Shown here in pieces: positions 49,261 through 59,451 of a stretch of DNA of 64,000 bases. Numbering within the stretch: position 1 is the first letter of the stretch; every line of letters begins with the position of its first letter. The stretch comes from RDXT01 sp033765305 (lineage in GTDB: Bacteria; Bacteroidota; Bacteroidia; J057): positions 1 through 64,000 of the forward strand of contig JANRID010000050.1 of the NCBI GenBank assembly GCA_033765305.1, written 5' to 3'. The translations under genes and the position numbers were made by a program. Below the pieces are notes generated by a model. The model was not told the origin of the DNA, did not search any database, and saw only the letters and a list, made by a program, of their open reading frames with translations.

Positions 49261-50295
49261 TCACTCTGCAGCCGGGGGCATCCCCAGGCGCGCCCGCAGG
49301 GCGCCGAGGATCCGCCGCTCTTCGCTGAAGGCCATGACGAGCGCTTCGTCTGCCCAGTCGAGGTTTTCGAGCAGAATCAGGCTGGTCTGCGAAGCCGGGT
49401 AGTACGCATTCAGCGTGATGAAGCCCGGCACGTACCCGCTGTGGCCCAGCTCCGCCGGCGGCTCGCCGCCGAGGCGCTGGATGCCGTATCCGTAGCCCAC
49501 CTCGCCCCAGAGAAAATGCCCGCGTGCCGCGTGCGCCTGGGTCATGAGCTGGTAGCTGCTGCGGCTCAGCAGGCTTCCGCCGTGCAGCGCCTCGTTCCAG
49601 CGGAGCAGATCCCCGGCCGTGGACACCAGCAGGCCCGCAGGCACGTAGGCGGGGCTGGCAGGCACAGGCTCGCGCACCGGCGTGCCGTCTGCTTGGCGCA
49701 CATATCCGCGCACCCGGCGCCGGACCGCCCGGCTGGGATATGCGGAGCGCCGCATGCCGCAGATCCGGAAGAGATCCTCTGCCTGCCGGGCGTAGGAACG
49801 CCCGCCCGCCTGCTCCGCCATGCGCCCCAGCACCTCGTAGCCCAGCCCGGAGTAGGCAAACCGGCTGCCCGGCGGAAACGCCAGCGGCTGGCCGTAGCCT
49901 TGCACGCCGGCGGTATGGGTCAGCAACTGGTGCGCCGTCACGGAATCGGCCCAGGCCGGCAGCGCCGGATCACAGCGTCTCGCGGGCGCGTGCAGGTCCA
50001 GCAGGCCCGCATCCGCAAGGCGCAGGATGAGCACCGCCGTGATCTGCTTGCTCACCGAGCCGATGACAAAGTGCTGCTGCGCCGGCATGGGGCGCAGCCG
50101 GAGGGGGTCGGCGTAGCCGCGCACGCGCAGCACCGGCGGCGCACCGCCGCTGCGCAGCAGCGCCACGCCGTTGAAGGGGCGCTGCCCGGCGGCATCGAGA
50201 ACGGAGTCCAGCCAGGCGGCGTCGGGCAGCGGCTGGGCGGCTGCGGAGGCGGGCACGCAGCACATCAGCAGCATGCGGAACAGGATCTTGCGCAT
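49261..50295 (-). CDS. Secreted beta-lactamase-family serine hydrolase
   Basis: From ATG 50295 the protein has 344 residues. The signal peptide is MRKILFRMLLMCCVPASAAA. The motifs are SVSK (80-83), YSG (148-150) and HSG near 285. The second motif has glycine where beta-lactamases and DD-peptidases have asparagine, as is common among the esterase-like members of the family. The first motif block reads HFVIGSVSKQITA, the typical family context. It is related in fold, but not closely, to the serine hydrolase at 32641. The gene diverges from the CxxCH lipoprotein gene, 111 bases apart. Confidence 0.85.
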   Translation of the reverse strand: MRKILFRMLLMCCVPASAAAQPLPDAAWLDSVLDAAGQRPFNGVALLRSGGAPPVLRVRGYADPLRLRPMPAQQHFVIGSVSKQITAVLILRLADAGLLDLHAPARRCDPALPAWADSVTAHQLLTHTAGVQGYGQPLAFPPGSRFAYSGLGYEVLGRMAEQAGGRSYARQAEDLFRICGMRRSAYPSRAVRRRVRGYVRQADGTPVREPVPASPAYVPAGLLVSTAGDLLRWNEALHGGSLLSRSSYQLMTQAHAARGHFLWGEVGYGYGIQRLGGEPPAELGHSGYVPGFITLNAYYPASQTSLILLENLDWADEALVMAFSEERRILGALRARLGMPPAAE

Positions 50296-50406
50296 CGGAG
50301 GGGATTCAGGACCGGCGCGCAATATCCGCAGGGCCGCCGGATCCGCAAGCGCCGGCGGCGCATTTCCGTAACATCTGCGTAACCTGCCGGTGCTAGCTTG
50401 CGCCCG

Positions 50407-51915
50407 ATGAGAACCTGGTTTCTGCTGGCCGCCGGCCTCGCCGCAGCGGGCGCGCTGCTCGCTGCCTGCCATTCCCCTGCCGTGCCGCTGCCCGATGGCG
50501 CCGTGCTGGCCCGTACCCATTGCGCCAGCTGCCATGCGCTGCCGGAGCCTTCGCTGCTCGGCAAGGATGCCTGGCGCGAGCATGTGCTGCCCCGGATGGG
50601 GTACCTCTACGGCATCTTCCCCGACACGGCCCTGCGCCGCCAGCTGCTGGCCGACACCCTCGGAGGCCAGGCCGTGCGCGCTGCGGGCCTGTTTCCGCCC
50701 AGTCCGGTGATCGATACGGCGGTCTGGAACCGCATCTGCGCCTATTACCTCGCCGCAGCGCCCGATACGCTGCCCCGCCCGGCGGCGGCGGCCCCGCAGC
50801 CGCTCACGCAGTTCCGGGTCCGGATTCCGGCCTACCGCTTTTCGCCGCCCTCCAGCACGATGGCCCGCTTTGCGCCCGGCGGCGGCATCCTGCTTGGCGA
50901 TGCGCATACAGGAAGCATCTATCAGTTTGACAGCCAGCTGAATATGCGCCAGGCGGCTGCGCTGGGCGAAGGCCCGGTCTGGGCCGAGGCGCTGAGCGAT
51001 GCCCTGCTGGTGACCGTGATGGGCTCTTTTTCGCCCACCGATGCCGCTTCAGGGTCCGTGGTGGCGCTGTCGGACCGGCGGCAGACTGTGCTCGGCGGCC
51101 TGCAGCGCCCCGTCCATACGCAGACCGATGATTTCAACGGCGACGGCAAGGCCGATCTGCTGGTCTGCGAATTTGCCAAATGGACCGGAAAGCTCGCCTG
51201 GTGGGAGTTCAAGGGGCCGGGGCAGTTTGAGCCGCATGTGCTGCGTGCGGGTCCGGGCGCCTTGCGCGCCTACGTGCGCGACTTCAACCGCGACCAGCGG
51301 CCCGACATCATCGCGCTCTTCGGCCAGGGCGATGAAGGCGTGAGCATCTGGTACAACGAGGGCCATGGCGTTTTCCGCGAGGAGCGCGTGCTGCGCTTTC
51401 CCGCGTCCTGGGGCTCCAGCTTCCTGGATCTCGTGGATTTCAACGGCGACGGGCATGAGGATCTCCTCTATACCGCCGGCGACAACGCCGATTATCCGCC
51501 GGTCCTGAAGCCGTATCACGGCATCCGCATCTACCTCAACGACGGGCAGAACCGCTTCACCGAGTCTTTTTTCTATCCGATGCATGGCGCCTACGGGGCG
51601 GCGGCCCGCGATTTCGACGGCGACGGCGACCTGGACCTGGCGGCAGTATCCTTTTTTCCGGATTTTCAGCAGGCGCCTGCCTCCGGGTTTCTGTACCTCG
51701 AAAACCGGGGGGCGGAAGGCTTCGTGCCCTTCACCTTTCCGGAAGCGGTCCGGGGCCGCTGGATCACGCTTGATGCCGGCGACCCCGACGGCGACGGCGA
51801 CCAGGACCTGCTGCTGGGCTCGATGGCGTTTGAAGTCGTGCCGCCCAGCCCGCTGCTGGGCCAGTGGGTGGAGGAAGGCATCCCGTTTGTGTGGCTCGAA
51901 AACCGGCAGAAGTAG
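50407..51915 (+). CDS. Lipoprotein with a CxxCH motif and FG-GAP/VCBS repeats
   Basis: From ATG 50407 the protein has 502 residues. It has a lipobox LAAC with the lipidated C21. HCASCH (38-43) is a CxxCH haem-binding motif, the start of a c-type cytochrome-like domain. From about 210 on come FG-GAP/VCBS repeats with calcium-binding loops: DDFNGDGKADLLVCE, VDFNGDGHEDLLYTA, RDFDGDGDLDLAAVS and GDPDGDGDQDLLLGS. The protein is probably anchored to the outer membrane. No second haem motif is seen, and a distant methionine ligand cannot be assigned. The TTG nine bases upstream is in frame but is not needed. Confidence 0.8.
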   Translation: MRTWFLLAAGLAAAGALLAACHSPAVPLPDGAVLARTHCASCHALPEPSLLGKDAWREHVLPRMGYLYGIFPDTALRRQLLADTLGGQAVRAAGLFPPSPVIDTAVWNRICAYYLAAAPDTLPRPAAAAPQPLTQFRVRIPAYRFSPPSSTMARFAPGGGILLGDAHTGSIYQFDSQLNMRQAAALGEGPVWAEALSDALLVTVMGSFSPTDAASGSVVALSDRRQTVLGGLQRPVHTQTDDFNGDGKADLLVCEFAKWTGKLAWWEFKGPGQFEPHVLRAGPGALRAYVRDFNRDQRPDIIALFGQGDEGVSIWYNEGHGVFREERVLRFPASWGSSFLDLVDFNGDGHEDLLYTAGDNADYPPVLKPYHGIRIYLNDGQNRFTESFFYPMHGAYGAAARDFDGDGDLDLAAVSFFPDFQQAPASGFLYLENRGAEGFVPFTFPEAVRGRWITLDAGDPDGDGDQDLLLGSMAFEVVPPSPLLGQWVEEGIPFVWLENRQK

Positions 51916-52030
51916 GTGCCGCAGGCTTGAAAGCCACTAAACCGCCACTTTCAGGAAGGCACAGCCCGTCTGCAGCCCAACTCCCTCAAGGGGGCTCTCA
52001 CGCACTACCCCCCCCTCGCTCCCAGTCTTC

Positions 52031-54145
<2,115 letters not shown>

Positions 54146-54308
54146 GGGAACAGATTGATCGTAATATACAGATGAATACGGACGTCCGCCGCAAAGGATG
54201 TCAGGCCGGAGGCGAAACAAATTTGGGTAAATCGCAACGAATCCGTAACATTATCGTTGATTTCCGAGAATTGACTTTTCTCATCCTCCTTCACCAAACC
54301 AGATTACC

Positions 54309-55115
54309 ATGCGCTCAATCGTACGTGGATTCGCTGTGCTGATGATGCTCGCCATCCTCGCGGGCCAGCCGGTCCTTGCGCAGCAGCCTGCCAAGCAGAA
54401 TGTGAAAAAAGAACTGGTGCAGATCGTCCAGGAGCTTCCGGCCGATGTGCAGCAGGAAGTGCTCGAATACGCCCGCCGCAAGCAGGAGGCGGTCAAGCGC
54501 GCTGCGGCTGCGCTTGAAACCCCGGCGCCCGCCGTGGCCGGCACGCCTGCGCCCGCAGTGCCCGCTGCCGCGCCTGCGCAGCCCCAGGCACCCCAGCAGG
54601 CCCAGGCTGCGCCCCAGCCCAAGCCGGCCCAGCCGGCTCCGGTCCAGCCCCAGGCCATCCAGCTCACCCCGCAGTCGGGCGGCGTAGCGGCCCCGCCCAG
54701 CGTAGCAGAAGCAGCGCCTGCCGCTCCGGCAGCGCCTGCCCAGCCCGAATACCTGTCCGAGGCCATGAACCTGCCCCAGACCGTGATCGAATGGGCCTCC
54801 ATCGACTACGACTACGGCAAGGTGGAAGCCGGCAAAACCGTCACCTATGTATATAAGGTGAAAAACACCGGCAGCAACCCCCTCAAGCTGACGCGGGTGA
54901 AGGCCTCCTGCGGCTGCACCACGCCCGAATGGAGCAAGGACCCCATTCCGCCCGGCGGCGAAGGCTTCGTGAAGGCTTCGTTCAACACCACGGGCCGCAG
55001 CGGCTACCAGGCCAAGACGATTACCGTCACCGGCAACTTCCCCACCAACAATGCGGTGCTGAAGCTGCACGGCGAGGTGCTTGCAGCCCCTGCGCCTGCC
55101 GGCGCGCCCCGCTGA
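54309..55115 (+). CDS. Secreted DUF1573 protein with a Pro-Ala-Gln linker
   Basis: The 268-residue protein has a signal peptide (MRSIVRGFAVLMMLAILAGQ then PVLAQ). A helical stretch follows (about 25-72), then a low-complexity linker of proline, alanine and glutamine (about 75-150). The C-terminal domain (about 165-258) is DUF1573: FDYG-type IDYDYGKVEAGKTVTYVYKV, KASCGCTTPEW and FNTTGRSGYQAKTITV. DUF1573 is an immunoglobulin-like fold found in many Bacteroidota secreted proteins. A UUCG-capped hairpin follows. Confidence 0.85.
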   Translation: MRSIVRGFAVLMMLAILAGQPVLAQQPAKQNVKKELVQIVQELPADVQQEVLEYARRKQEAVKRAAAALETPAPAVAGTPAPAVPAAAPAQPQAPQQAQAAPQPKPAQPAPVQPQAIQLTPQSGGVAAPPSVAEAAPAAPAAPAQPEYLSEAMNLPQTVIEWASIDYDYGKVEAGKTVTYVYKVKNTGSNPLKLTRVKASCGCTTPEWSKDPIPPGGEGFVKASFNTTGRSGYQAKTITVTGNFPTNNAVLKLHGEVLAAPAPAGAPR

Positions 55116-55136
55116 TCCCGGCTGTCCGCAGCCAGA

Positions 55137-55166
55137 ACGGGCATTCCGCTTCGGCGGGATGCCCGT
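55137..55166 (+). terminator. UUCG-capped terminator of the DUF1573 gene
   Basis: ACGGGCAT-T-CCGC and GCGG-G-ATGCCCGT pair around a TTCG tetraloop, with one T-G pair in the stem. TT follows. It is 21 bases after the stop codon. Confidence 0.75.
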
Positions 55167-55198
55167 TTCGCATGAGGTGCGCTGCGCGCAACAAAAAA

Positions 55199-55222
55199 AC
55201 GGGTGCCGGAAAGGGCACCCGT
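55199..55222 (-). terminator. Terminator of the histone H1-like gene
   Basis: ACGGGTGCC and GGCACCCGT form a perfect 9-bp stem with a 6-base loop. On the minus strand a run of seven T (55198-55192) follows, 29 bases after the stop codon. Confidence 0.8.
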
Positions 55223-55250
55223 TTATGTTCGGCAAGCGAAGTAGCAGGCG

Positions 55251-55427
55251 TCAATCTTCGCCTTTCCTGTCCTGGATCTCCTTGCGGATATCCTGGGCAA
55301 GGGCTTTCACCTCCTGCATAGCCTTGCGCGCACGCGTGCCGGCGGCTTTGTTGCCCTTCTCGTAGAACTTGGAGAAGTCGTCTTCAGCAGCGAGCACGAG
55401 GCTCTTTAATTTGGCGTATTGTTCCAT
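55251..55427 (-). CDS. Histone H1-like (Hc1-type) protein
   Basis: The 58-residue protein MEQYAKLKSLVLAAEDDFSK, then FYEKGNKAAGTRARKAMQEV and KALAQDIRKEIQDRK matches the short Hc1/H1-like proteins of Bacteroidota. These are basic helical proteins that coat DNA. It has 14 lysines and arginines. It is shorter than the chlamydial histone H1 and lacks its repetitive lysine tail. It has its own terminator. It precedes the PLP enzyme gene on the minus strand in the map, so is downstream of it in transcription, with 58 bases between. Confidence 0.75.
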   Translation of the reverse strand: MEQYAKLKSLVLAAEDDFSKFYEKGNKAAGTRARKAMQEVKALAQDIRKEIQDRKGED

Positions 55428-55485
55428 TGGGCTTATTATTTAGGTTCATAAGCAATTTAGCACTAAATTCCGGAAGTGCAAAAAA

Positions 55486-56736
55486 TCAAAGCATTAAAGC
55501 TGCGTATTCGTGACTTTTATACGCTCCGGACTCGATTTTTGCCCGTACCTGCTCGAAAGCATCCAGCGTATAGCGCACATCTTCCTCTGTATGGACCGCT
55601 GTGGGGATGAGCCGCAGCATAATCACGCCGCGCTCCACCACCGGATACACCACGCCGGAGGCGAAGATGCGGTAGTTTTCGCGGAGGTCGGCCACGACGC
55701 CCATGGCTTCGAGCTCGGAGCCTTTGAGGTAGACCGGCGTCACAGGCGACTGGGTAATGCCGATGTCGAAGCCGCGCTCGCGCAGGCCGGCCTGGAGCAT
55801 ATTGACGATGTTCCAGAGCTTTTCGCGCAGGGAGGTCTCCTGGCGCAGCAGCTCCAGGCGGCGCAGGGCGCCCACGGTCATGGGCATGCAGAGGGCCTTG
55901 GCGTAGATCTGGCTCCGCATGTTGTACTTCAGGTAGTCCACGACCTTCTTGTCGCCGCAGACGAAGGCGCCGAAGCCGGCCATCGACTTGGCGAAGGTAT
56001 TGAAGAGCACATCGATCTTGTCCTGCACCCCGAAATGCTCGCCGGTGCCGATGCCGGTGGCGCCCATGGCGCCGAACCCGTGCGCGTCGTCCACCATCAG
56101 GCGGGCGCCGTACTTGTCCTTCAGCAGGGCGATATGATCCAGCTGGCCGAGGTCGCCCTTCATGCCGAATACGCCTTCGGTGATGATCAGGATGCCGCCG
56201 CCGGTTTCCTTCACGATGCGCTGGGCCTTCTTGAGGCGGTCCTCCAGCTGCTCCATGTCGTTGTGGGCGAATACGAAGCGCTTGGCCAGGCTCATGTTCA
56301 TGCCGTCCATGATGCAGGCATGCGAAAGCTGGTCATAGACGATCACATCGCGGCGGTCCGTGAGGCTGTGGATGATGGACATGCAGCCCTGGTAGCCGTA
56401 GTTGAGCAGGTAGGCGGATTCTTTCTGCATGAATTCCGCTGCCTGGCGCTCGAATTCCTCATGCATGTCGGTGTTGCCGGTCAGCATGCGCGACCCCATC
56501 GGGTACGCCATCCCCCAGGTGGCAGCCGCCTCGGCATCCGCTTTGCGGATTTCGGGGTGGTTGGCGAGGCCGAGATAGTTGTTGAGGGACCAGACGAGCA
56601 CTTCCTTGCCGCGGAACTTCATCCGGGTCGAGATTTCGCCCTCCAGCTTGGGAAAAGCGAGATAGCCATGTCCGACGGCGGCGTACTTGCCGAGGTCGTG
56701 GGACATATTCCGGTCTATCTTATCGAAGATATCCAA
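55486..56736 (-). CDS. PLP-dependent alpha-oxoamine synthase (KBL/serine palmitoyltransferase type)
   Basis: The 416-residue protein has the alpha-oxoamine synthase layout: WSLNNYLGLANHPE (about 49-62), GSRMLTGNTDMHEE, YGYQGCMSII, LMVDDAHGFGAMG (the aspartate for the PLP ring nitrogen) and TFAKSMAGFGAF with the PLP lysine (about 254). Family members join an acyl-CoA to an amino acid: glycine C-acetyltransferase, 8-amino-7-oxononanoate synthase and serine palmitoyltransferase. The first 30 residues (HGYLAFPKLEGEISTRMKFR) are characteristic of a Bacteroidota branch, which makes a serine palmitoyltransferase or close paralogue plausible. The exact substrates cannot be set from sequence. Confidence 0.85.
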   Translation of the reverse strand: MDIFDKIDRNMSHDLGKYAAVGHGYLAFPKLEGEISTRMKFRGKEVLVWSLNNYLGLANHPEIRKADAEAAATWGMAYPMGSRMLTGNTDMHEEFERQAAEFMQKESAYLLNYGYQGCMSIIHSLTDRRDVIVYDQLSHACIMDGMNMSLAKRFVFAHNDMEQLEDRLKKAQRIVKETGGGILIITEGVFGMKGDLGQLDHIALLKDKYGARLMVDDAHGFGAMGATGIGTGEHFGVQDKIDVLFNTFAKSMAGFGAFVCGDKKVVDYLKYNMRSQIYAKALCMPMTVGALRRLELLRQETSLREKLWNIVNMLQAGLRERGFDIGITQSPVTPVYLKGSELEAMGVVADLRENYRIFASGVVYPVVERGVIMLRLIPTAVHTEEDVRYTLDAFEQVRAKIESGAYKSHEYAALML

Positions 56737-56781
56737 TGCCGTATGCGTTAAAGGTAGTTCGTTGGAAAACGATCAATAGCG

Positions 56782-56789
56782 CAAATGTA
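56782..56789 (-). promoter_or_regulatory. TACATTTG -7 box before the PLP enzyme gene
   Basis: On the minus strand TACATTTG is an exact TAnnTTTG element 45 bases before the start codon. No TTG is at the -33 position. Confidence 0.45.
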
Positions 56790-56901
56790 TGAGGTTTTTG
56801 CGAAATGTGAAACGATGACTTTTGGCAGGGGCGGGCAAAGGCGCGTTTTCCGGGCGGCCAGGCAGCCGGAGCCGGGCCGGGGGGCGGGCGCCATACAGGC
56901 C

Positions 56902-56940
56902 GCATCCGGGCGCAGCCCCTGCGGGAGCCGGCCCGGATGC
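56902..56940 (-). terminator. Hairpin downstream of the SRPBCC gene
   Basis: GCATCCGGGC and GCCCGGATGC form a perfect 10-bp stem with a 19-base loop, beginning 38 bases beyond the stop codon of the minus-strand gene. There is no T-run, so it may be a weak terminator. Confidence 0.4.
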
Positions 56941-56977
56941 GCAGCAATACACTGACTGCAAGCCGCTTACAAGCCGC

Positions 56978-57985
56978 TTACTTGATGAAGTAGATCACGT
57001 GGGTGAGCCACTTGCTGCTGTCGGGCTCGGCGCCGGGATCGGTCACAAATTCTTCGACGACAAACTCGGGCGGGGTGATGCCGTTGGCGGCCATATAGGC
57101 ATCGAGAGCCTCATGGGCGGCACCGGTGCCGGCGTAGGGGCCGTAGTAGGCTACGCGCAGGGCTTTGCCGCCTGCTTCGAGCGACTGGTAGCCGGACAGC
57201 TTCGCCCCGCTGCCTGCGGCGGGCAGGGCAGCCGCCATATCGGTCTCCTGCTTTTCGGTATCCCACCTGAAGTAGAGCGCGCTGGGGGCGGCGGCCATCT
57301 GCAGCCCGGCGGCGGTGAAAGCTTTTTCGAGGGGCGGGAAATGCCGGGCGAGGAAGGGCGTCACATCCCCGAAGCCGGTCGTGCCGCGCATATGGATATA
57401 GGTGCGCGCGGGCAGGTCCACGGTCTCCACCTGCAGGCCGGCGGACGGGGCGGGCAGCGCCTCGGCGCGCGTTTTGAGCTTGGAGAGGCCCTTCTCGAAG
57501 TCCTTGCCGATCATGGACTGCATGTTCATCAGCATGCCGAAGACATTCATGGGAATGGGCAGGTTGCTGGTCATGGTCCAGGTGACGCGGGTGCCGCCGG
57601 CGCTGTCGGCCAGGAAGTAGGAGGTCTGGTCGGTGGATTCGAAGGGCTCGATGAAATGCAGGAGGATGTCGATGCGCTCGGGCGAGATGGCAGTGAAGGT
57701 CATCTCGCCGGCGCCGACCTGGTCGTTGCCTTTCCAGGCATACTTGGCGCCGGTGCTGCCGTCGGGGCCCGACACGGTGTACTGCATATTGGGGTCCAGA
57801 TCGGACCAGGGGCTCCAGGTATGGAAGTTGGCGAAGCGGGACATCTGCCCGTGCACGAGGCTGTGCGGCGCCCGGATAAAGGCGCTGCGCTGGATCTCGA
57901 TCTGCTTAGGCGCAGTAAGCGCCAGGACCGCGAAGATGGCTGCCAGCGAGAGCAGCACAATGAGGGAGATTCTGAGGGCTTTCAT
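56978..57985 (-). CDS. Membrane-anchored SRPBCC and GyrI-like two-domain protein
   Basis: From ATG 57985 the protein has 335 residues. An N-terminal helix is ISLIVLLSLAAIFAVLALTA. The first domain (about 30-175) is SRPBCC/START-like: FIRAPHSLVHGQMSRFANFH, TWSPWSDLDPNMQYTVSG, MTFTAISPERIDILLHFIEP and a final long helix. The second (about 185-335) has the GyrI-like/SOUL-type effector-binding layout (VETVDLPARTYIHMRG, ALRVAYYGPYAGTGAAHEAL and FVVEEFVTDP). Both bind hydrophobic small molecules. The fusion is seen in other Bacteroidota from memory. Upstream ATG 58051 would place the helix after a long polar stretch, so 57985 is chosen. Confidence 0.7.
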   Translation of the reverse strand: MKALRISLIVLLSLAAIFAVLALTAPKQIEIQRSAFIRAPHSLVHGQMSRFANFHTWSPWSDLDPNMQYTVSGPDGSTGAKYAWKGNDQVGAGEMTFTAISPERIDILLHFIEPFESTDQTSYFLADSAGGTRVTWTMTSNLPIPMNVFGMLMNMQSMIGKDFEKGLSKLKTRAEALPAPSAGLQVETVDLPARTYIHMRGTTGFGDVTPFLARHFPPLEKAFTAAGLQMAAAPSALYFRWDTEKQETDMAAALPAAGSGAKLSGYQSLEAGGKALRVAYYGPYAGTGAAHEALDAYMAANGITPPEFVVEEFVTDPGAEPDSSKWLTHVIYFIK

Positions 57986-58462
57986 ACAGAAGGGTGATTG
58001 GGAGGGTAAAGATAGGGCAGGGGAGGAGAGAATGCAAATTTTTTTAGACAAATGTTGGAGGCATTGGGCAGTGGGTAGTGGAAAGTGGGCAGCGGATAGG
58101 GTGTTATGGTTGTTTTTGCAGTAATTTGCTATTTTTTATAGTACGGGCAGGTGCTGAGGAGGAGGGGGGGGCGGCGGAGGGGGAACATAAAATAAAATCC
58201 GGACAACGTATCCCCGAAAGCTTCGCAGGAACAAAAAATATGTATATTGCACTCACAGTATGCGGCAGGTATCTGGCAAAGCAACCAGGTGCAGGCATTT
58301 CGAGAACGCAGTTCAAGCGCCTGGCGCAGAACGTTTTCCGTTTCCGGAAGACCAGCCCGGAAGGGACTGGAAACGGCACTTTGACATGTTGGGAAACACA
58401 GAAAGCCGATTGGGAAATTGCATTGAACACGCTGATATACAGTGCCTTAAGCCGGGAAACGG
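57986..58462 (+). other. CRISPR leader region, no gene seen
   Basis: The 477 bases between the SRPBCC gene and the first repeat contain no supported gene. The part next to the array is the expected leader. The leader side is taken as left because the degenerate repeat is at the right end. T-rich runs near 58110-58140 could carry a promoter, but no -33/-7 pair with proper spacing was found. Confidence 0.55.
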
Positions 58463-58470
58463 CTTAAGGC
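58444..58470 (+). repeat. Inverted repeat across the leader-array junction
   Basis: GCCTTAAGCC (58444-58453) and GGCTTAAGGC (58461-58470) are perfect inverted copies with GGGAAAC between. The right arm contains the first eight bases of the first CRISPR repeat (CTTAAGGC). It can form a hairpin or bind a dimer just where new spacers would be inserted. Confidence 0.7.
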
Positions 58471-59290
58471 GCTTCTTCCACTACAACAAGGATTGAAACA
58501 CAGTCAACATAGCAGCGGTATTAAAAAGGTGAAACGCTTAAGGCGCTTTTTCCACTACAACAAGGATTGAAACCCTGTACCTGAATATGAGCACCGGCAT
58601 GCCCTGGCTTAAGGCGCTTTTTCCACTACAACAAGGATTGAAACCCGTAGAATGCCGCGAAAGCCGGGGCGATTCGTGGCTTAAGGCGCTTCTTCCACTA
58701 CAACAAGGATTGAAACAAATGATAGAAAGAACGTGCGAAAACTCCGCAAGCGACTTAAGGCGCTTCTTCCACTACAACAAGGATTGAAACCGCCGTCGGC
58801 AGGCCGCCGGGCAAAAAGCTGCATCACTTAAGGCGCTTCTTCCACTACAACAAGGATTGAAACAATCAGGGTTCCACTCTCGCAACAGTAGCTCATCTCT
58901 TAAGGCGCTCCTTCCACTACAACAAGGATTGAAACTTCCGGATCGCATTATCCGTAGCTACAGCTTTTTCCTTAAGGCGCTCCTTCCACTACAACAAGGA
59001 TTGAAACCCACAGCATCGCTTCGCCTGCGAGCTGCAAGGCTGCCTTAAGGCGCTCCTTCCACTACAACAAGGATTGAAACCGCTGAAACGTAGCTTGCAC
59101 GAGCTTGTTGGCGTCCTTAAGGCGCTCCTTCCACTACAACAAGGATTGAAACCCCATTCGTCCACCAGCTTTACACGGTCACGGAAGAACTTAAGGCGCT
59201 CCTTCCACTACAACAAGGATTGAAACAGGGCCCAGATAAAGGCCTGCGGCTGACTTAAGGCGCTTCTTCCACTACAACAAGGATTGATTC
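58463..59290 (+). CRISPR. CRISPR array, 12 repeats and 11 spacers
   Basis: The 37-bp repeat begins CTTAAGGCGC and ends GGATTGAAAC. The array is read on the plus strand, because the ATTGAAAC end is the usual 3' handle of type I and III repeats and the decayed repeat is at the right. Repeats start at 58463, 58537, 58608, 58680, 58754, 58827, 58899, 58971, 59044, 59116, 59190 and 59254. Spacers are 34-37 bp except the last, which is 27 bp. Repeats vary inside one triplet: TTC in 1, 4-6 and 12, TTT in 2-3, TCC in 7-11. The last repeat ends GATTGATTC. No cas gene is within the window, so the array is either orphan or served in trans. Family type I-B or III is suggested by the handle only. Confidence 0.97.
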
Positions 59291-59451
59291 CCCGGTGTTT
59301 CCTGACATGGCTTAAAGTGTATTATCTAAATGTTAAGCAAAGGTTATCAAAATTAAGTATTTGTTAACACTACGCTGCGTCACAGGGAAATCCGTAACAT
59401 TGCGGTGATTTTCTATAAACCACCTGTTCATCCCTGGCTAACCTCATCCGT

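Noticed and set aside
58260..58496. Short open frame running from the leader into the CRISPR array
   Set aside because: It enters the first repeats, where any frame is an artefact of the repeated sequence.
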